A DNA stretch of 64,000 nt, from contig NZ_CZPZ01000036.1 of the NCBI RefSeq assembly GCF_001458775.1, forward strand, positions 95,281 through 159,280. The letters run 5' to 3'. Shown here piece after piece: positions 1 to 9,408 of the stretch. Made by a program: the position numbers and the translations under genes. The notes under the pieces were generated by a model that made no database searches, was not told where the DNA came from, and saw nothing but the letters and a program-made list of their open reading frames with translations. The stretch is from Candidatus Nitrospira nitrificans. Its GTDB lineage: Bacteria > Nitrospirota > Nitrospiria > Nitrospirales > Nitrospiraceae. Numbering within the stretch: position 1 is the stretch's first letter; every line of letters begins with the position of its first letter.

Positions 1-405
1 TGGGACATCGGGGCTGCGAAGATCGGGATCATGATCTGTTTCGATTGGTACTATCCGGAGGCGGCGCGCACGTTGGCGATGCAGGGGGCCGAGATCATTT
101 GTCATCCCTCCAATTTGGTGTTGCCGAACTGCCCGGATTCCATGCCGGTGCGGTGTCTCGAGAATCGGGTGTTTGCCGTGACGTGCAATCGCATCGGCAG
201 CGAAGCACGGGGCGGAAAAGAGCGGTTGACCTACATCGGCCAGAGCGAAGTGGTCACGCCGAAGGGGGTCATTCAACATCGGGCGTCTCATGACCAAGCC
301 GAGCTGACGATCGTTGAGATCGATCCGGCGCAAGCCCGCAACAAGAGTTTGAATCGCTACAACGATCTGCTTCGTGACCGCCGCACGTCGTTGTATAAGC
401 TGTAA
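1..405 (+). CDS. Carbon-nitrogen hydrolase (nitrilase superfamily), 5'-truncated by window edge
   Basis: The frame is open from base 1, so the first codons lie outside the window; about 134 C-terminal residues are visible. The segment IMICFDWYYPEAAR carries the nucleophilic cysteine context of the nitrilase/amidase fold (Cys followed by an acidic residue, then a YPE motif). The catalytic Glu and Lys should lie upstream and cannot be checked. The family hydrolyses carbon-nitrogen bonds in nitriles, amides or N-carbamoyl compounds; the substrate cannot be told from this fragment. It ends in TAA just before the yqgE-like gene, which follows after about 80 bases and may be co-transcribed. Confidence 0.85.
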   Translation, partial: WDIGAAKIGIMICFDWYYPEAARTLAMQGAEIICHPSNLVLPNCPDSMPVRCLENRVFAVTCNRIGSEARGGKERLTYIGQSEVVTPKGVIQHRASHDQAELTIVEIDPAQARNKSLNRYNDLLRDRRTSLYKL

Positions 406-483
406 TCTCCCCCTCGCCGTCATCGCCTGCCGAGAGAAGCCCGGCGCTTGCGCAAGTCGCGTGAGCAGAGTAGGATTTCGTTC

Positions 484-1044
484 ATGGACACCGAACTTCG
501 CAAAGGCATCTTTCTGATCGCGGCGCCGGGCCTGCGCGACCCGAACTTCCGCCAGACTGTCGTCTTGCTGTGCGAACACGGGCCGGAAGGAGCGCTCGGC
601 GTCATCGTAAATCGTCCGACGGCCATGTCCATTTCTGAAGCCTTGCCTCAGGTTCCGGTGATCGAGGGATCAGGTCATGTGCTCTATGCCGGGGGCCCTG
701 TGCAGACGAATCAAGTGATGCTGCTCTACCGAGGCGATCAGTTTCCGGACAATGCGCATCACGTGTTCGACGGGGTCTGTCTCGGCGGCGATGTCGGCAT
801 GGTCGAACGCATCCTCACCGGTGTCGGGACGAAGGAATCCTTCCGCGCCTATCTTGGATATTCCGGATGGGCGCCGGGCCAGCTGGAGAGTGAAATGAAA
901 ACCGGCTCATGGATTACGTTGCCCGCGGACCCGCAAGCCGTGTTTGAAAAAGAACCGACGCGTGTCTGGGGGGATATCCTCCTTACGCTGGGCGAGGCCT
1001 ATCAGCCATACGTGGAAATGCCCTTCGATCCATCCTATAACTGA
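484..1044 (+). CDS. YqgE/AlgH family protein (DUF179)
   Basis: A 186-residue cytoplasmic protein. The N-terminal pattern KGIFLIAAPGLRDPNF, then LLCEHGPEGALGVIVNRP, is the hallmark of the YqgE/AlgH family, whose molecular role is unresolved (AlgH was first linked to alginate regulation in Pseudomonas). A later stretch GYSGWAPGQLESE is also typical. An in-frame TTG at 448 would add 12 residues with no family similarity; the ATG at 484, preceded by a weak AGTAGGA, gives the usual family start. The length matches the family. No TM segment is seen. Confidence 0.88.
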   Translation: MDTELRKGIFLIAAPGLRDPNFRQTVVLLCEHGPEGALGVIVNRPTAMSISEALPQVPVIEGSGHVLYAGGPVQTNQVMLLYRGDQFPDNAHHVFDGVCLGGDVGMVERILTGVGTKESFRAYLGYSGWAPGQLESEMKTGSWITLPADPQAVFEKEPTRVWGDILLTLGEAYQPYVEMPFDPSYN

Positions 1045-1252
1045 GTCCTTCGCGCGTCCCTACCGACCGCGACTCCATCATCATTGAAGCTTGCCACGCT
1101 GGATGCTAGGCTCGTTTCCGCAGTGAGGGAGAGTGGCTTGTCGCGGCGGTCGTCTTGTCCGCATGATGGCTCGGATGCAAGAGTCCTGACGCGATTGTCA
1201 CGTCGACCGTGGAGTCGGATGAGCGAGCTATGCCAAGAGGGGGAACACATAC

Positions 1253-2632
1253 GTGAATCAGTCAGATACGTCTCGGCCGGGAGCCGACGCCTTGTTGAGG
1301 AAGTTGCATGAACGTCCGCACCAGCCGATTGGGCGATGGCTGCGCGCCCCGGCCCATGTGCAGTACAAAGCCTTTCGCATGTCCGACCCGCCGACGCAGC
1401 GTCCGGCCAGTCGGTTGGAATTCGAATCGCTGTTGGGACATCTGAAGATTTCCGCCGAGACGACCTCCGTGAGGGAGAATTTCGGCTACGGCGTGAAGGA
1501 AGCGGAAAACGGCGAGCGGCTCATCCTCATCTGGCAGGCCCATACGGAATACTATAATTACCAGCTCTGGCATGTGCCGTCGCAGGTGAACGGCGCGGTG
1601 ACGTTCGGGCCGTTGATGTTTCCGGAGTACACGTTTCCGGTTGAGCCGATTGGGTCGGTGGTCTGCCGATTGGATATTCTGCTGACGACGGGCATGCTCC
1701 CGCCGCGTCATGAACTGCGTGGGCTGATGCCGGGCCCGGTTCTGTACGGCAGCCGAATCTTCAATGAGCAGACCTGCGTCGCGACAAGTTTTACGCCGGA
1801 CGACCACGGACGAGAACGGTACTGGATCAGTGTGGGACCGTCGCAAGGCGATCCTTCCCGCCTCAAAGACATTGTCGATGCCATCGTGCGGATCGAGACC
1901 TACTATCATTTACTGCTCATGCAGAAGCCGATGTTTTCCGCGGCCATCGATCAGGTCTATAAATTCGAACAGGTCCACCTGAGACAGCGCGAGATCATCA
2001 CGAGCCACATCGGACACGCCGATTCACAGACATTGCAGCGCTGGTTGAATACCCTCACTCAGGATCTGCTGAAGACGAACCGCATGGCCGGCACACTCCA
2101 CTTCGAGTTGTCCGCCTCGCTCCCCTACGACAGGATCGTGCATTCCACCCTGGCGTCGTTGGCCGAGAAACCCCTGGAGTCGTATCGTCCGACCTCGGAC
2201 TATGTGCTCAGCGGCATTACGGGCGTGGCGGAAGGCTATCAGCAGCTCTTGAAGCGGATCGACACGCTGCGAAGCGGCTTCGAAGGCATTATCACCATCA
2301 TTCGCACCCGCATCGACTTGATCTTGGAGGCGCAGAATCTCGCGCTGCTTCAGAGCGTCGATAAAACGACTAAGAGTCAAGTGTTGCTACAGCACACTGT
2401 CGAGGGATTGTCGGTCATCGTCATCGCCTATTATGTGGCCGGGCTTGGAGGGTATATCTTTAAGGGGCTGCAGGAAATGGGCTGGCTGAAGAGCGCCAAT
2501 CTTGCCTCGGCGATTTTTGTTCCCATCGCGATCGGGCTTGCCTTCGCCGTCACGACGTTCAGCAAAAAATATCTGCATAAGAAGTTGGAAGGTGAGCAGC
2601 GCGTGACCAAAACGGACAAACCGGAACCGTAA
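1253..2632 (+). CDS. DUF3422-like membrane-anchored protein
   Basis: 459 residues. The N-terminal LRKLHERPHQPI followed by a QAHTEYYNYQLWHVP segment resembles DUF3422, a family of predicted membrane-anchored proteins of unknown role. The C-terminal 80 residues hold two hydrophobic segments (around VIVIAYYVAGLGGYIFKGL and FVPIAIGLAFAVTTF) and a basic tail, so the long N-terminal part probably sits on one side of the membrane, tethered by the C-terminal hairpin. The GTG start is preceded by AGAGGGGGA at good spacing. It stands alone: a 208-bp gap precedes it and uvrA converges from the other strand. Family assignment is from motif memory only. Confidence 0.65.
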   Translation: MNQSDTSRPGADALLRKLHERPHQPIGRWLRAPAHVQYKAFRMSDPPTQRPASRLEFESLLGHLKISAETTSVRENFGYGVKEAENGERLILIWQAHTEYYNYQLWHVPSQVNGAVTFGPLMFPEYTFPVEPIGSVVCRLDILLTTGMLPPRHELRGLMPGPVLYGSRIFNEQTCVATSFTPDDHGRERYWISVGPSQGDPSRLKDIVDAIVRIETYYHLLLMQKPMFSAAIDQVYKFEQVHLRQREIITSHIGHADSQTLQRWLNTLTQDLLKTNRMAGTLHFELSASLPYDRIVHSTLASLAEKPLESYRPTSDYVLSGITGVAEGYQQLLKRIDTLRSGFEGIITIIRTRIDLILEAQNLALLQSVDKTTKSQVLLQHTVEGLSVIVIAYYVAGLGGYIFKGLQEMGWLKSANLASAIFVPIAIGLAFAVTTFSKKYLHKKLEGEQRVTKTDKPEP

Positions 2633-2661
2633 TCAGCAGGCGGGTTGTTAGTGGATCGTCT

Positions 2662-5481
2662 CTAGCTTGTGAGTGCCTGTGCCAGGAACCGCCCGGTATG
2701 CGACGCCGGCACGTTCGCGACCTGTTCCGGCCGTCCTTCCGCCACGATCTGTCCCCCGGCTGCGCCGCCTTCGGGGCCGAGGTCGATGATCCAGTCCGCT
2801 GATTTGATGACATCCAGATTGTGCTCGACGACGACCAGGGTGTTGCCCGCGTTCACGAGTTTGTGGAGGACGGCGAGGAGCTTCTTGATGTCTTCAAAGT
2901 GCAGGCCCGTCGTCGGCTCATCCATGACGTAGAGGACGTCCTTGGCGGAGGAGTCCTTCAGCTCGGCGGCGATCTTCAACCGCTGGGCTTCGCCGCCGGA
3001 AAGTGTGGTGGCCGATTGGCCCAGGCGTAAATATCCCAGGCCGATGGAGGTGAGAAGATGCAACCGCTCCTGTAATTTCGGCGTTCCCGTGAAGAAGGAG
3101 AGCGCCTCCTCCACGGTCATGTTGAGCACGTCGGAGATGTTCTTGCCTCGGTAACGAATCTTCAAGATCTCCGGTTTAAAGCGCTTCCCTTCGCAGATCT
3201 CACAGGGGGCGTAGATATCCTCGAAGAAATACATCTCTAACTTTTCCACACCGCTGCCCTCGCAGCGTTCGCAGCGACCGCCGAGTGCATTGAACGAAAA
3301 GTGGCCCGGCGCGAATCCCCGCTGCAGCGCTTCCCGTTCAGACGCAAACAGCCGGCGGATCTCATCGAAGGCTTTGAGGTACGTCACGGGATTGGAGCGA
3401 GGAGTGCGCCCGATCGGTTGTTGGTCGATCAACTTGATGCCTTTGAGGTGCTCGATGCCTTTGATGGCCTTGAAGCGCCCCATGGGAAGGGAGTCCACGC
3501 GAAAGGCGCGGGCCACGGCGCGGTAGAGAGTGTCTTCGACCAATGTACTTTTGCCAGAGCCGGAGACGCCGGTGACACAGACCAACATGCCGAGCGGAAT
3601 GCGCACGAACAGGTCTTTGAGATTGTGCTCATCCGCTCCGGCGATGACGAGCATTGTGCCGTTGCCGGTTCGCCGCTTCGTGGGCGGGGGAATATGGTCT
3701 TCGCCGCGTAAATACCTGGCGGTGATGGCGCGCCGATCTTGTTTGAATTCAGCAGTTGATGCCGCGCAGACAATCTCGCCGCCCTTCTCGCCGGAATGAG
3801 GCCCGAGTTCAACGATGTAGTCGGCTGATTCGATCATGCGGCGATCATGTTCGACCACCACGACGGTGTTTCCGGCATCGGCAAGATCGTGGAGAATGCC
3901 GGCTAGGAGGTCGGTATCCCTCGCATGAAGTCCGATCGTGGGTTCGTCGAGGACGTAGAGTGTGCCGACGAGCCGAGATCCCAGCTGATTTGCCAGCGCG
4001 ACCCGCTGTGCCTCACCACCGGACAGCGTCTTGGTCTGACGGTTGAGCGTCAGATACCCGAGGCCGACTCGCCGCAGGAAGGTCAGTTTGGCGGTGAGCT
4101 GTCGGAGAATATCGGCAGCGATCTCCCGCTCGGGTTGACGTAGGGGCAGGGAGCCGACCCAACCGGCAAGACTCTCGACCGTTCGTTCCGTCGCCTGATG
4201 GATATCGTGTCCGGCGATTTTGACGAACAGCGCATCGGGCTTCAGGCGGCTGCCATGGCAACCAGGACAATCGAAGGGGGTGCGGTAACGACTGAGAAAG
4301 ACACGGACATGGAGTTTGTAGCGTTTGCCTTCCAGATATTCGAAAAAATCGTTGATCCCGTCGAAGGACTTGTCGCCCTCCCAGAGCAAGCGTTGCGTGT
4401 CCGTGGGGAGCGTTGTGAACGGAGCGGAGACGTCGACTCCATGACGTTTCATCGCGGACAACATCTGTTTCTGCCACCAGGCGGAGCTGGGTTTGCTCCA
4501 AGGTTCCACGACTCCCTCGGCAAGCGACTTGGTGGAGTCGGGCATGACCAGGTCAGGATCGTACCGCAACACATTCCCGAACCCTTTGCATTCGGGACAG
4601 GCCCCAAGGGGGTGGTTGAACGAAAACAGAATCGGCCGCAAGGGCTCGAAGGCGCGTCCGCATTGCTGGCAGAGAAATCTGGTGCTGTAGGACTGCCGGC
4701 CATGGCCGATGATGTCGATCGAGCAACGTCCGTCCCCTTCACGGAACGCGGTTTCGATCGCTTCGACGAGACGAGAACGATGGTCGTCTCTGATCACCAA
4801 GCGATCGAGGACGATGAAGAGGGTCGGGCACGTGTGGAGCGAGGGCGCTTCGACATCGTGCAGATCGATGATGTCATCGCCTGCTTTCATTCTGGTGAAT
4901 CCACGGGTCAGCAGCGATGACACGAGGGCCGCTTCTTCCTTGCGTGAAGGAGTGGGGATGGGAAACAGTACCATGGCTCTGGCATCGGGCCATCGTGTGA
5001 GCAGATCGTTCGCCACCGTCTCTGGTTGAAACGAGCGGGCTTCCTGACGACAATCCGGGCAGGTCGGCTTGCCGATTTTGGCAAAGAGCAGGCGTAGGAG
5101 GTCGGCAATTTCCGTCGTCGTCCCCACCGTCGAGCGGGACGTGCGCACTTGATTCTTCTGCTCGATGGCGATGGCCGGCCGCACATTGATGAGGCGATCC
5201 ACGTCCGGGCGGGCCACCTTGTCGAGAAACATGCGGGCGTAGGTCGAGAGCGACTCGACATAGCGCCATTGTCCTTCCGCAAAGATCGTGTCGAAGGCGA
5301 GCGAGGACTTACCGGACCCCGACACGCCGGTAATGGCGGTCACCTGGTCGTGGGGGATCCGCAGCGAGACGTTTTTGAGAATATTCTGCCGCGCACCTTC
5401 AATGATGAGGTGATGGGGCGACGGAGTGGGCGGTACAGGGTTCGGCACGGCGATGGATCCCACGGGTGAGTGACCGACCAT
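2662..5481 (-). CDS. uvrA: Excinuclease ABC subunit A
   Basis: Damage-recognition ATPase of nucleotide excision repair. The 939-residue protein has the double ABC architecture: Walker A GVSGSGKSS near the N-terminus, a zinc module (CQQCGRAFEPLRP...CPECKGFG), signature LSGGEAQR, then a second ABC unit with GVSGSGKST, a second zinc module (CERCEGSG...CEICEGKR), TTLSGGEAQR and MDEPTTGLHFEDI. The open frame extends to 5664, but that would overlap the divergent ybjQ-like gene and carries no similarity; the ATG at 5481 gives the usual length. Several motifs deviate slightly from textbook UvrA (DQQPIGRTPRSNPVTY, DEPTIGLHARD), so this may be a divergent lineage or a second copy. uvrB lies 8 kb away on the other strand. 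Confidence 0.93.
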   Translation of the reverse strand: MVGHSPVGSIAVPNPVPPTPSPHHLIIEGARQNILKNVSLRIPHDQVTAITGVSGSGKSSLAFDTIFAEGQWRYVESLSTYARMFLDKVARPDVDRLINVRPAIAIEQKNQVRTSRSTVGTTTEIADLLRLLFAKIGKPTCPDCRQEARSFQPETVANDLLTRWPDARAMVLFPIPTPSRKEEAALVSSLLTRGFTRMKAGDDIIDLHDVEAPSLHTCPTLFIVLDRLVIRDDHRSRLVEAIETAFREGDGRCSIDIIGHGRQSYSTRFLCQQCGRAFEPLRPILFSFNHPLGACPECKGFGNVLRYDPDLVMPDSTKSLAEGVVEPWSKPSSAWWQKQMLSAMKRHGVDVSAPFTTLPTDTQRLLWEGDKSFDGINDFFEYLEGKRYKLHVRVFLSRYRTPFDCPGCHGSRLKPDALFVKIAGHDIHQATERTVESLAGWVGSLPLRQPEREIAADILRQLTAKLTFLRRVGLGYLTLNRQTKTLSGGEAQRVALANQLGSRLVGTLYVLDEPTIGLHARDTDLLAGILHDLADAGNTVVVVEHDRRMIESADYIVELGPHSGEKGGEIVCAASTAEFKQDRRAITARYLRGEDHIPPPTKRRTGNGTMLVIAGADEHNLKDLFVRIPLGMLVCVTGVSGSGKSTLVEDTLYRAVARAFRVDSLPMGRFKAIKGIEHLKGIKLIDQQPIGRTPRSNPVTYLKAFDEIRRLFASEREALQRGFAPGHFSFNALGGRCERCEGSGVEKLEMYFFEDIYAPCEICEGKRFKPEILKIRYRGKNISDVLNMTVEEALSFFTGTPKLQERLHLLTSIGLGYLRLGQSATTLSGGEAQRLKIAAELKDSSAKDVLYVMDEPTTGLHFEDIKKLLAVLHKLVNAGNTLVVVEHNLDVIKSADWIIDLGPEGGAAGGQIVAEGRPEQVANVPASHTGRFLAQALTS

Positions 5482-5576
5482 CGTAACAACAGTCGAAGTG
5501 TGGTTCAATGACGCAGGAAAGGCTTGTTGATTGGTTCGCCGAATGAGAGGATGAAGACACTCAACGAGGAGGACAC

Positions 5577-5897
5577 ATGATTCTGTCGACGACCAACCAT
5601 ATCGAAGGCAAAAAAGCAGTGAAGTATTTGGGCTTGGTGTCCGGGGACGCGATCCTCGGCGCAAATATCTTTCGGGATTTTTTCGCGTCGATCCGCGATA
5701 TCGTCGGCGGGCGTTCGGCGGGCTATGAAAAGGAGCTCCGGAAGGCCAAGGATATCGCCCTTGGAGAAATGCGTGAGCAGGCCAAGACCTTGGGCGCCAA
5801 TGCGATTGTCGGCATCGATATCGACTATGAAACGATCGGCGCCAACAGCAGCATGCTGATGGTCAGCGCGAGCGGCACGGCCGTCGTGTTGGAATAA
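5577..5897 (+). CDS. YbjQ/UPF0145 family (DUF74) putative metal-binding protein
   Basis: 106 residues, start ATG behind a strong GAGGAGG. The sequence has the family pattern: an N-terminal [13 protein letters not shown] strand, [14 protein letters not shown] motif (here [13 protein letters not shown]), a central amphipathic helix with [25 protein letters not shown], and a C-terminal hydrophobic strand ending in GTAVVLE. The family forms pentameric assemblies and is loosely annotated as heavy-metal binding; no function is established. The next gene starts nine bases after its stop, so the two are likely co-transcribed. Confidence 0.9.
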   Translation: MILSTTNHIEGKKAVKYLGLVSGDAILGANIFRDFFASIRDIVGGRSAGYEKELRKAKDIALGEMREQAKTLGANAIVGIDIDYETIGANSSMLMVSASGTAVVLE

Positions 5898-5906
5898 CCG
5901 ACTTGC

Positions 5907-6482
5907 ATGACACTGCTCACGAATGTTGAGTACCTCGATCTAGGCCGTCGCATCGTGCCGCTGCTTGGGTCGGTCTTGGCCGGGTCCTCGGCGGAGGCGC
6001 TGCGTGAGCTCGCCCGCGCGTATGATCCTTCGGCGGATGAATCGCTCATCAGCGCCGAGGTGTTTCTCTTTCATAAGTATCTCCTGATGCAGGCCTGTGT
6101 GGGTGTCTTTCCGGACGCGCACGTGGATCATGTCGTGGGGGGCCTGTTCGCGGCGCTCAATGAACGCGCCGGTGGGCTGGAGCTCGGTCCGGAGCGGCAG
6201 CAGGCGATGGAAGCGGTGTGGCAGCGGCGGGCGAGACAATTCGACCGGCCCTTTTCTCAAGATCGTCGTCGGTTTCTTGATGAAGGGTCTGGGTCGGCTC
6301 ACTGGCAGCAGACGATCGGCCGATTCTGTCTCAACGTGCGAGCCATGGAGAGTCCACCGGATCTCTGGGCCGGGAGCGATGGCCCGTCTTACTTAGCCAG
6401 CCATTCCGTCACGGCAGCGCTTGACCGGATGGTGTCAGCCTTAGAAGAGATGAATCGACTGCGGTTCGGCGAGGCCGTATAG
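5907..6482 (+). CDS. Hypothetical protein
   Basis: 191 residues, not recognised. It is predicted soluble and alpha-helical, rich in Ala, Arg and Leu, with no signal peptide, TM segment or Cys/His metal motif. It begins nine bases after the ybjQ-like gene and its frame shows the same strong GC3 bias as its neighbours, which supports it being a real gene. It converges with the DUF3147-like gene with only a few bases between. The ATG has no strong Shine-Dalgarno, consistent with coupled translation. Confidence 0.75.
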   Translation: MTLLTNVEYLDLGRRIVPLLGSVLAGSSAEALRELARAYDPSADESLISAEVFLFHKYLLMQACVGVFPDAHVDHVVGGLFAALNERAGGLELGPERQQAMEAVWQRRARQFDRPFSQDRRRFLDEGSGSAHWQQTIGRFCLNVRAMESPPDLWAGSDGPSYLASHSVTAALDRMVSALEEMNRLRFGEAV

Positions 6483-6488
6483 GCGGGA

Positions 6489-6827
6489 TCATCGCAACAT
6501 CATCTTCAGCAATCCTATGCATCCCATATACAGGATGAGTGATCCAGCCATCGCCGTCCAGAAGCCAAGGCGCGGAATGCCCAGGATCATCGCGACGACG
6601 TAGACGGTCCAGGGCGGGACAAACCACAGCAAGTTCTTGGCGTAGTCGACCGTCGTGGTGCCGCCGCCGTTCGCATAGAGCAGGATGAAGGTGAGGCCGG
6701 TGATGGCGGGAAAGGTGCTGGCCATGGCGGCGAGAAACGACTTGCCTTGCGAGCCAAGATACGTGGACACGCTCACGATCGAGCCGCCTAACAGGAAATA
6801 GAGCATATATTTGCCGAGATCGGTCAC
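6489..6827 (-). CDS. Small four-helix membrane protein, GlpM/DUF3147-like
   Basis: 112 residues that are almost all hydrophobic: about four TM helices, beginning GKYMLYFLLGGSIVSVSTYLGSQGKSF and ending LILYMGCIGLLKMMLR. The YFLLGG...TYLGS pattern resembles the DUF3147/GlpM group, whose role is unknown. The frame opens further upstream to 6863, but the GTG at 6827 has an AGGA seven bases ahead and starts just before the first helix, so I chose it. An 8-bp inverted repeat (TTCCACAG/CTGTGGAA, 6905-6930) lies upstream. Confidence 0.7.
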   Translation of the reverse strand: MTDLGKYMLYFLLGGSIVSVSTYLGSQGKSFLAAMASTFPAITGLTFILLYANGGGTTTVDYAKNLLWFVPPWTVYVVAMILGIPRLGFWTAMAGSLILYMGCIGLLKMMLR

Positions 6828-6904
6828 GGGGTGCTTCCTGCTGACTGTCCAATGTCGTCTCAACCCTCAATATCCGTGACGGCGACAGATGTCAACATGA
6901 GTTT

Positions 6905-6930
6905 TTCCACAGCCTGCTCGTTCTGTGGAA
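6905..6930. repeat. 8-bp inverted repeat upstream of the DUF3147-like gene
   Basis: TTCCACAG (6905-6912) and CTGTGGAA (6923-6930) form perfect arms with a 10-base loop. No T-tract follows on the side needed for a terminator, so an operator or a chance hairpin is more likely. It lies about 80 bases upstream of the GTG at 6827. Confidence 0.35.
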
Positions 6931-7064
6931 CGTCTCAATGGTTTTCCTCTCCGGCTCCTTCCCCGGTCCGTATCGGAGGGTAATGAGTCGACTCGGATCA
7001 TTGTGGTGTAGATTGGTCGGCCATGACTTGAGGGCAAACCGGTGAGACGGCAGTCAGTCGCGTC

Positions 7065-7772
7065 TTACCCGATCGCCGCTCGTACCATGCTGTACATCAC
7101 CATCACCTCGACGGCGTGCGCGACGATGGTAATCCAAAGGTTGCGCGTCCGCATCCAAAGCATCCCCCAGATCAATCCATCCCAGAGTGCGATCCAATGG
7201 AGGTGTTGGAAGGTATTCACCAGGAACGGGTCGAAGGCAAAGGTGAATGAGCTGATTGCGAGGGCGAGGAGCGCCGGCCGCTCGCGTGAGTCGGTCCCCC
7301 GCCACTGCGATTCGAGATCGGCCAGCCGTCCCAAGAGGAACCCGCGAAAGTTCACCTCCACGAACAGCGCGATGCAGCAGATGAGCCACGGCACCATGAC
7401 GAGGACCGGAAGGCGGCCATGCGGTGTCTGCTTCAAAAAGGTGATGTCGAAACCCAACGACGGATAGACCGCCAGAATCACGAAGGTATTCAGACCGCCT
7501 AATAACAATCCCGTCGGAATTCCCCACTGCAGGCCGGTCAGTATCTTTTCTTTTTCTAACCCGAGTTGAATGGGGACCTGCGAGGCGCGGGCGGCCCAGA
7601 GGCTCAGCCCTATATAGGAGAGAAACTGCGGCGCGAATTGAACGAGGAGCTGCGCTTTGAGGGAAGTCGGCAGACCATAGTAGCCGGCGGTTCCCGCGAT
7701 GGGAAGCAGCGGCAGTGCCGCTCCCACGGTAACGATGTGAGCTGAAGCCGGCCGATCCGGCCCGGAGGCCAT
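7065..7772 (-). CDS. CPBP-family intramembrane metalloprotease-like protein
   Basis: 235 residues, multi-pass membrane protein. The C-terminal half has the CPBP (CAAX protease and bacteriocin-processing, Abi) layout: motif 1 around residue 139 reads EVNFRGFLLGRL, a second conserved block HLHWIALWDGLIWGMLWMRTRNLW, and a third ITIVAHAVEV with the conserved His. The canonical first motif is EExxxR; here the second Glu is Val, so activity is uncertain. Start: the ATG at 7772 follows the tolC-like stop by seven bases; an upstream TTG at 7793 would overlap that gene. Position after the TolC-type gene suggests co-transcription. Confidence 0.75.
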   Translation of the reverse strand: MASGPDRPASAHIVTVGAALPLLPIAGTAGYYGLPTSLKAQLLVQFAPQFLSYIGLSLWAARASQVPIQLGLEKEKILTGLQWGIPTGLLLGGLNTFVILAVYPSLGFDITFLKQTPHGRLPVLVMVPWLICCIALFVEVNFRGFLLGRLADLESQWRGTDSRERPALLALAISSFTFAFDPFLVNTFQHLHWIALWDGLIWGMLWMRTRNLWITIVAHAVEVMVMYSMVRAAIG

Positions 7773-7779
7773 GGGCGAG

Positions 7780-9345
7780 CTACGAGAGCTCAAGGTGATA
7801 GCGGTCCAACGTAGTTGCTTTATGCCGCGCGAGATTGGACAGCGACTTGTTGTAATCGACGACGGCCCGTAGTTCGTTACCCTGAGCCGTGGCCAGATCG
7901 CGTTGGAAATCGAGCACGAAACGAGTCGTGCTGAGGCCGACCTTCAGCCGTTCCTGTTCGGCTTGCAGCTGTTTTTCGGCCATGATTCGCGCCGAGCGGG
8001 TGGTCTCGATACGCTTGAAGTCGGTTTGGACTCGACGCACCGCCTCACGAATGCCGACGATGATTTGTTGACGCACGTTCGCGAGCGCGACTTCCGCATT
8101 CTTGGCCTCCAGCTGGCGCTTGCTATAGGTGCTGACAGCCGCGCGGTTGCCGAGCGGATAACTGAGCACCAGTCCCGCTCCATAGTTGTAGAAGTCGCCG
8201 CTGAAGTTTCTGGTAAAGGTTTCGCCGTAGTCGCCTCCGAGGCCGGCGAGTCCGACGGTGCCTTGAAACGACAGTGTCGGCAGCAATTGGTTGCGGGCGA
8301 ATTGCTTGTTGAGTTCACCGGACTCGATCTGTTTTTTTGCCTGGGTGATTTCCGGACGTTGTTCGATCGCGATGTCGATGGCTTCCTGGAGGCTGAGGGG
8401 CTCCAGGACCGTGACGGGGGCATCGGCGGGAGTCAGGCGTACGTCTTGACGCAAGTCCTCTTCGCCCGGATTCAACAGACGCCGTAATTGATCTTCCTGG
8501 TCCTGAATGGCTTTCTCCGCCACCAATACCTGCTCTACTCGCGATGCCATCGCGGCTTCGGCTTGAAGCACATCGACGATCGACATGACGCCTGCTTTCG
8601 CCTTGGCGCGGTTCGTGGCCAAGAGTTCTTCCGCGGCCTTCAACGCCGCCTGCGCAACTTTCAAGTGTTCATTCGCAAACACCAACTCCCAGTAGGTTTG
8701 TTCCACCGTGGAGACGACGGTCATCACGCGATCTCGAAACACATGTTGCTCGACCTCGGCATTGTTCTGAGCGATCTTGATGAAGGTCTTGTTGATCGCG
8801 ACTCCGGCGTTTCTGAGCAACGGCTGGGTGAAGGTGAAGGCCAGGCCGCCCGTCCAGGAAGGGTTGAACAAGAACCCCGTGGCGACATCTTGATTCACGC
8901 TGTTCCGAGCCGGGCTATAGTTGACGTCGAAATTACCGCCGGTGATGAGGTTGGTCGAAGCATCGACGGTCACGGAATGATTACGCTGGTCGAAAATTCT
9001 AATCTGGTTCAGGTTGACGCCGGTTCCTCCGAACACGGGTCGATTGAGAGGGTTCACCGTCCGGTTATATTGACCGTTGATGCTTAAGTTGGGGTCGAAC
9101 TTTGATTGTTCGACGATAATGTCAGCCAACCGGCTTTCTTTGTTGTGGCGGCTGATACTGATATCGAGATTGTGCTGGAGCGCGCGGACCGCGGCATCCG
9201 CCAATGAGATGGTTTCACGCCGTTCCGCCGGAATCGGTTGCGTGGCATCCAGACCCCAGCCTTCAGACTGGGATGAGAGCCATCCCAAGCAGGCGAACAA
9301 CAGGACTACCAGCGGGTGGGGGCGAGTTGAGGAGTTGCCAATCAT
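7780..9345 (-). CDS. TolC-family outer-membrane channel protein
   Basis: 521 residues. A signal peptide (IGNSSTRPHPLVVLLFACLGWLSSQSEG) is followed by the two-fold repeated, helix-rich architecture of outer-membrane efflux proteins; TISLADAAVRALQHNLDI and SLQEAIDIAIEQRPEITQAK are the paired starts of the two OEP repeats. The family forms trimeric channels that work with an inner-membrane transporter and an adaptor; neither is encoded next to it here. An ideal AAGGAGG lies six bases before the ATG at 9345, which rules out the longer frame to 9483. It is divergent from the secreted protein gene at 9409. Confidence 0.9.
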   Translation of the reverse strand: MIGNSSTRPHPLVVLLFACLGWLSSQSEGWGLDATQPIPAERRETISLADAAVRALQHNLDISISRHNKESRLADIIVEQSKFDPNLSINGQYNRTVNPLNRPVFGGTGVNLNQIRIFDQRNHSVTVDASTNLITGGNFDVNYSPARNSVNQDVATGFLFNPSWTGGLAFTFTQPLLRNAGVAINKTFIKIAQNNAEVEQHVFRDRVMTVVSTVEQTYWELVFANEHLKVAQAALKAAEELLATNRAKAKAGVMSIVDVLQAEAAMASRVEQVLVAEKAIQDQEDQLRRLLNPGEEDLRQDVRLTPADAPVTVLEPLSLQEAIDIAIEQRPEITQAKKQIESGELNKQFARNQLLPTLSFQGTVGLAGLGGDYGETFTRNFSGDFYNYGAGLVLSYPLGNRAAVSTYSKRQLEAKNAEVALANVRQQIIVGIREAVRRVQTDFKRIETTRSARIMAEKQLQAEQERLKVGLSTTRFVLDFQRDLATAQGNELRAVVDYNKSLSNLARHKATTLDRYHLELS

Positions 9346-9408
9346 ACATCCCTCCTTGATCGACGATCTGAACCAGCGCATACTGTAATGTGTTTCATGG
9401 AGCCTGTC

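Noticed and set aside
1262..1909. A 215-codon minus-strand frame opposite the DUF3422-like gene
   Set aside because: It is Arg/His-rich antisense sequence typical of GC-rich shadow frames.
6905..6930. An intrinsic terminator at the 8-bp inverted repeat
   Set aside because: The T-run lies on the wrong side of the hairpin for either neighbouring transcript.
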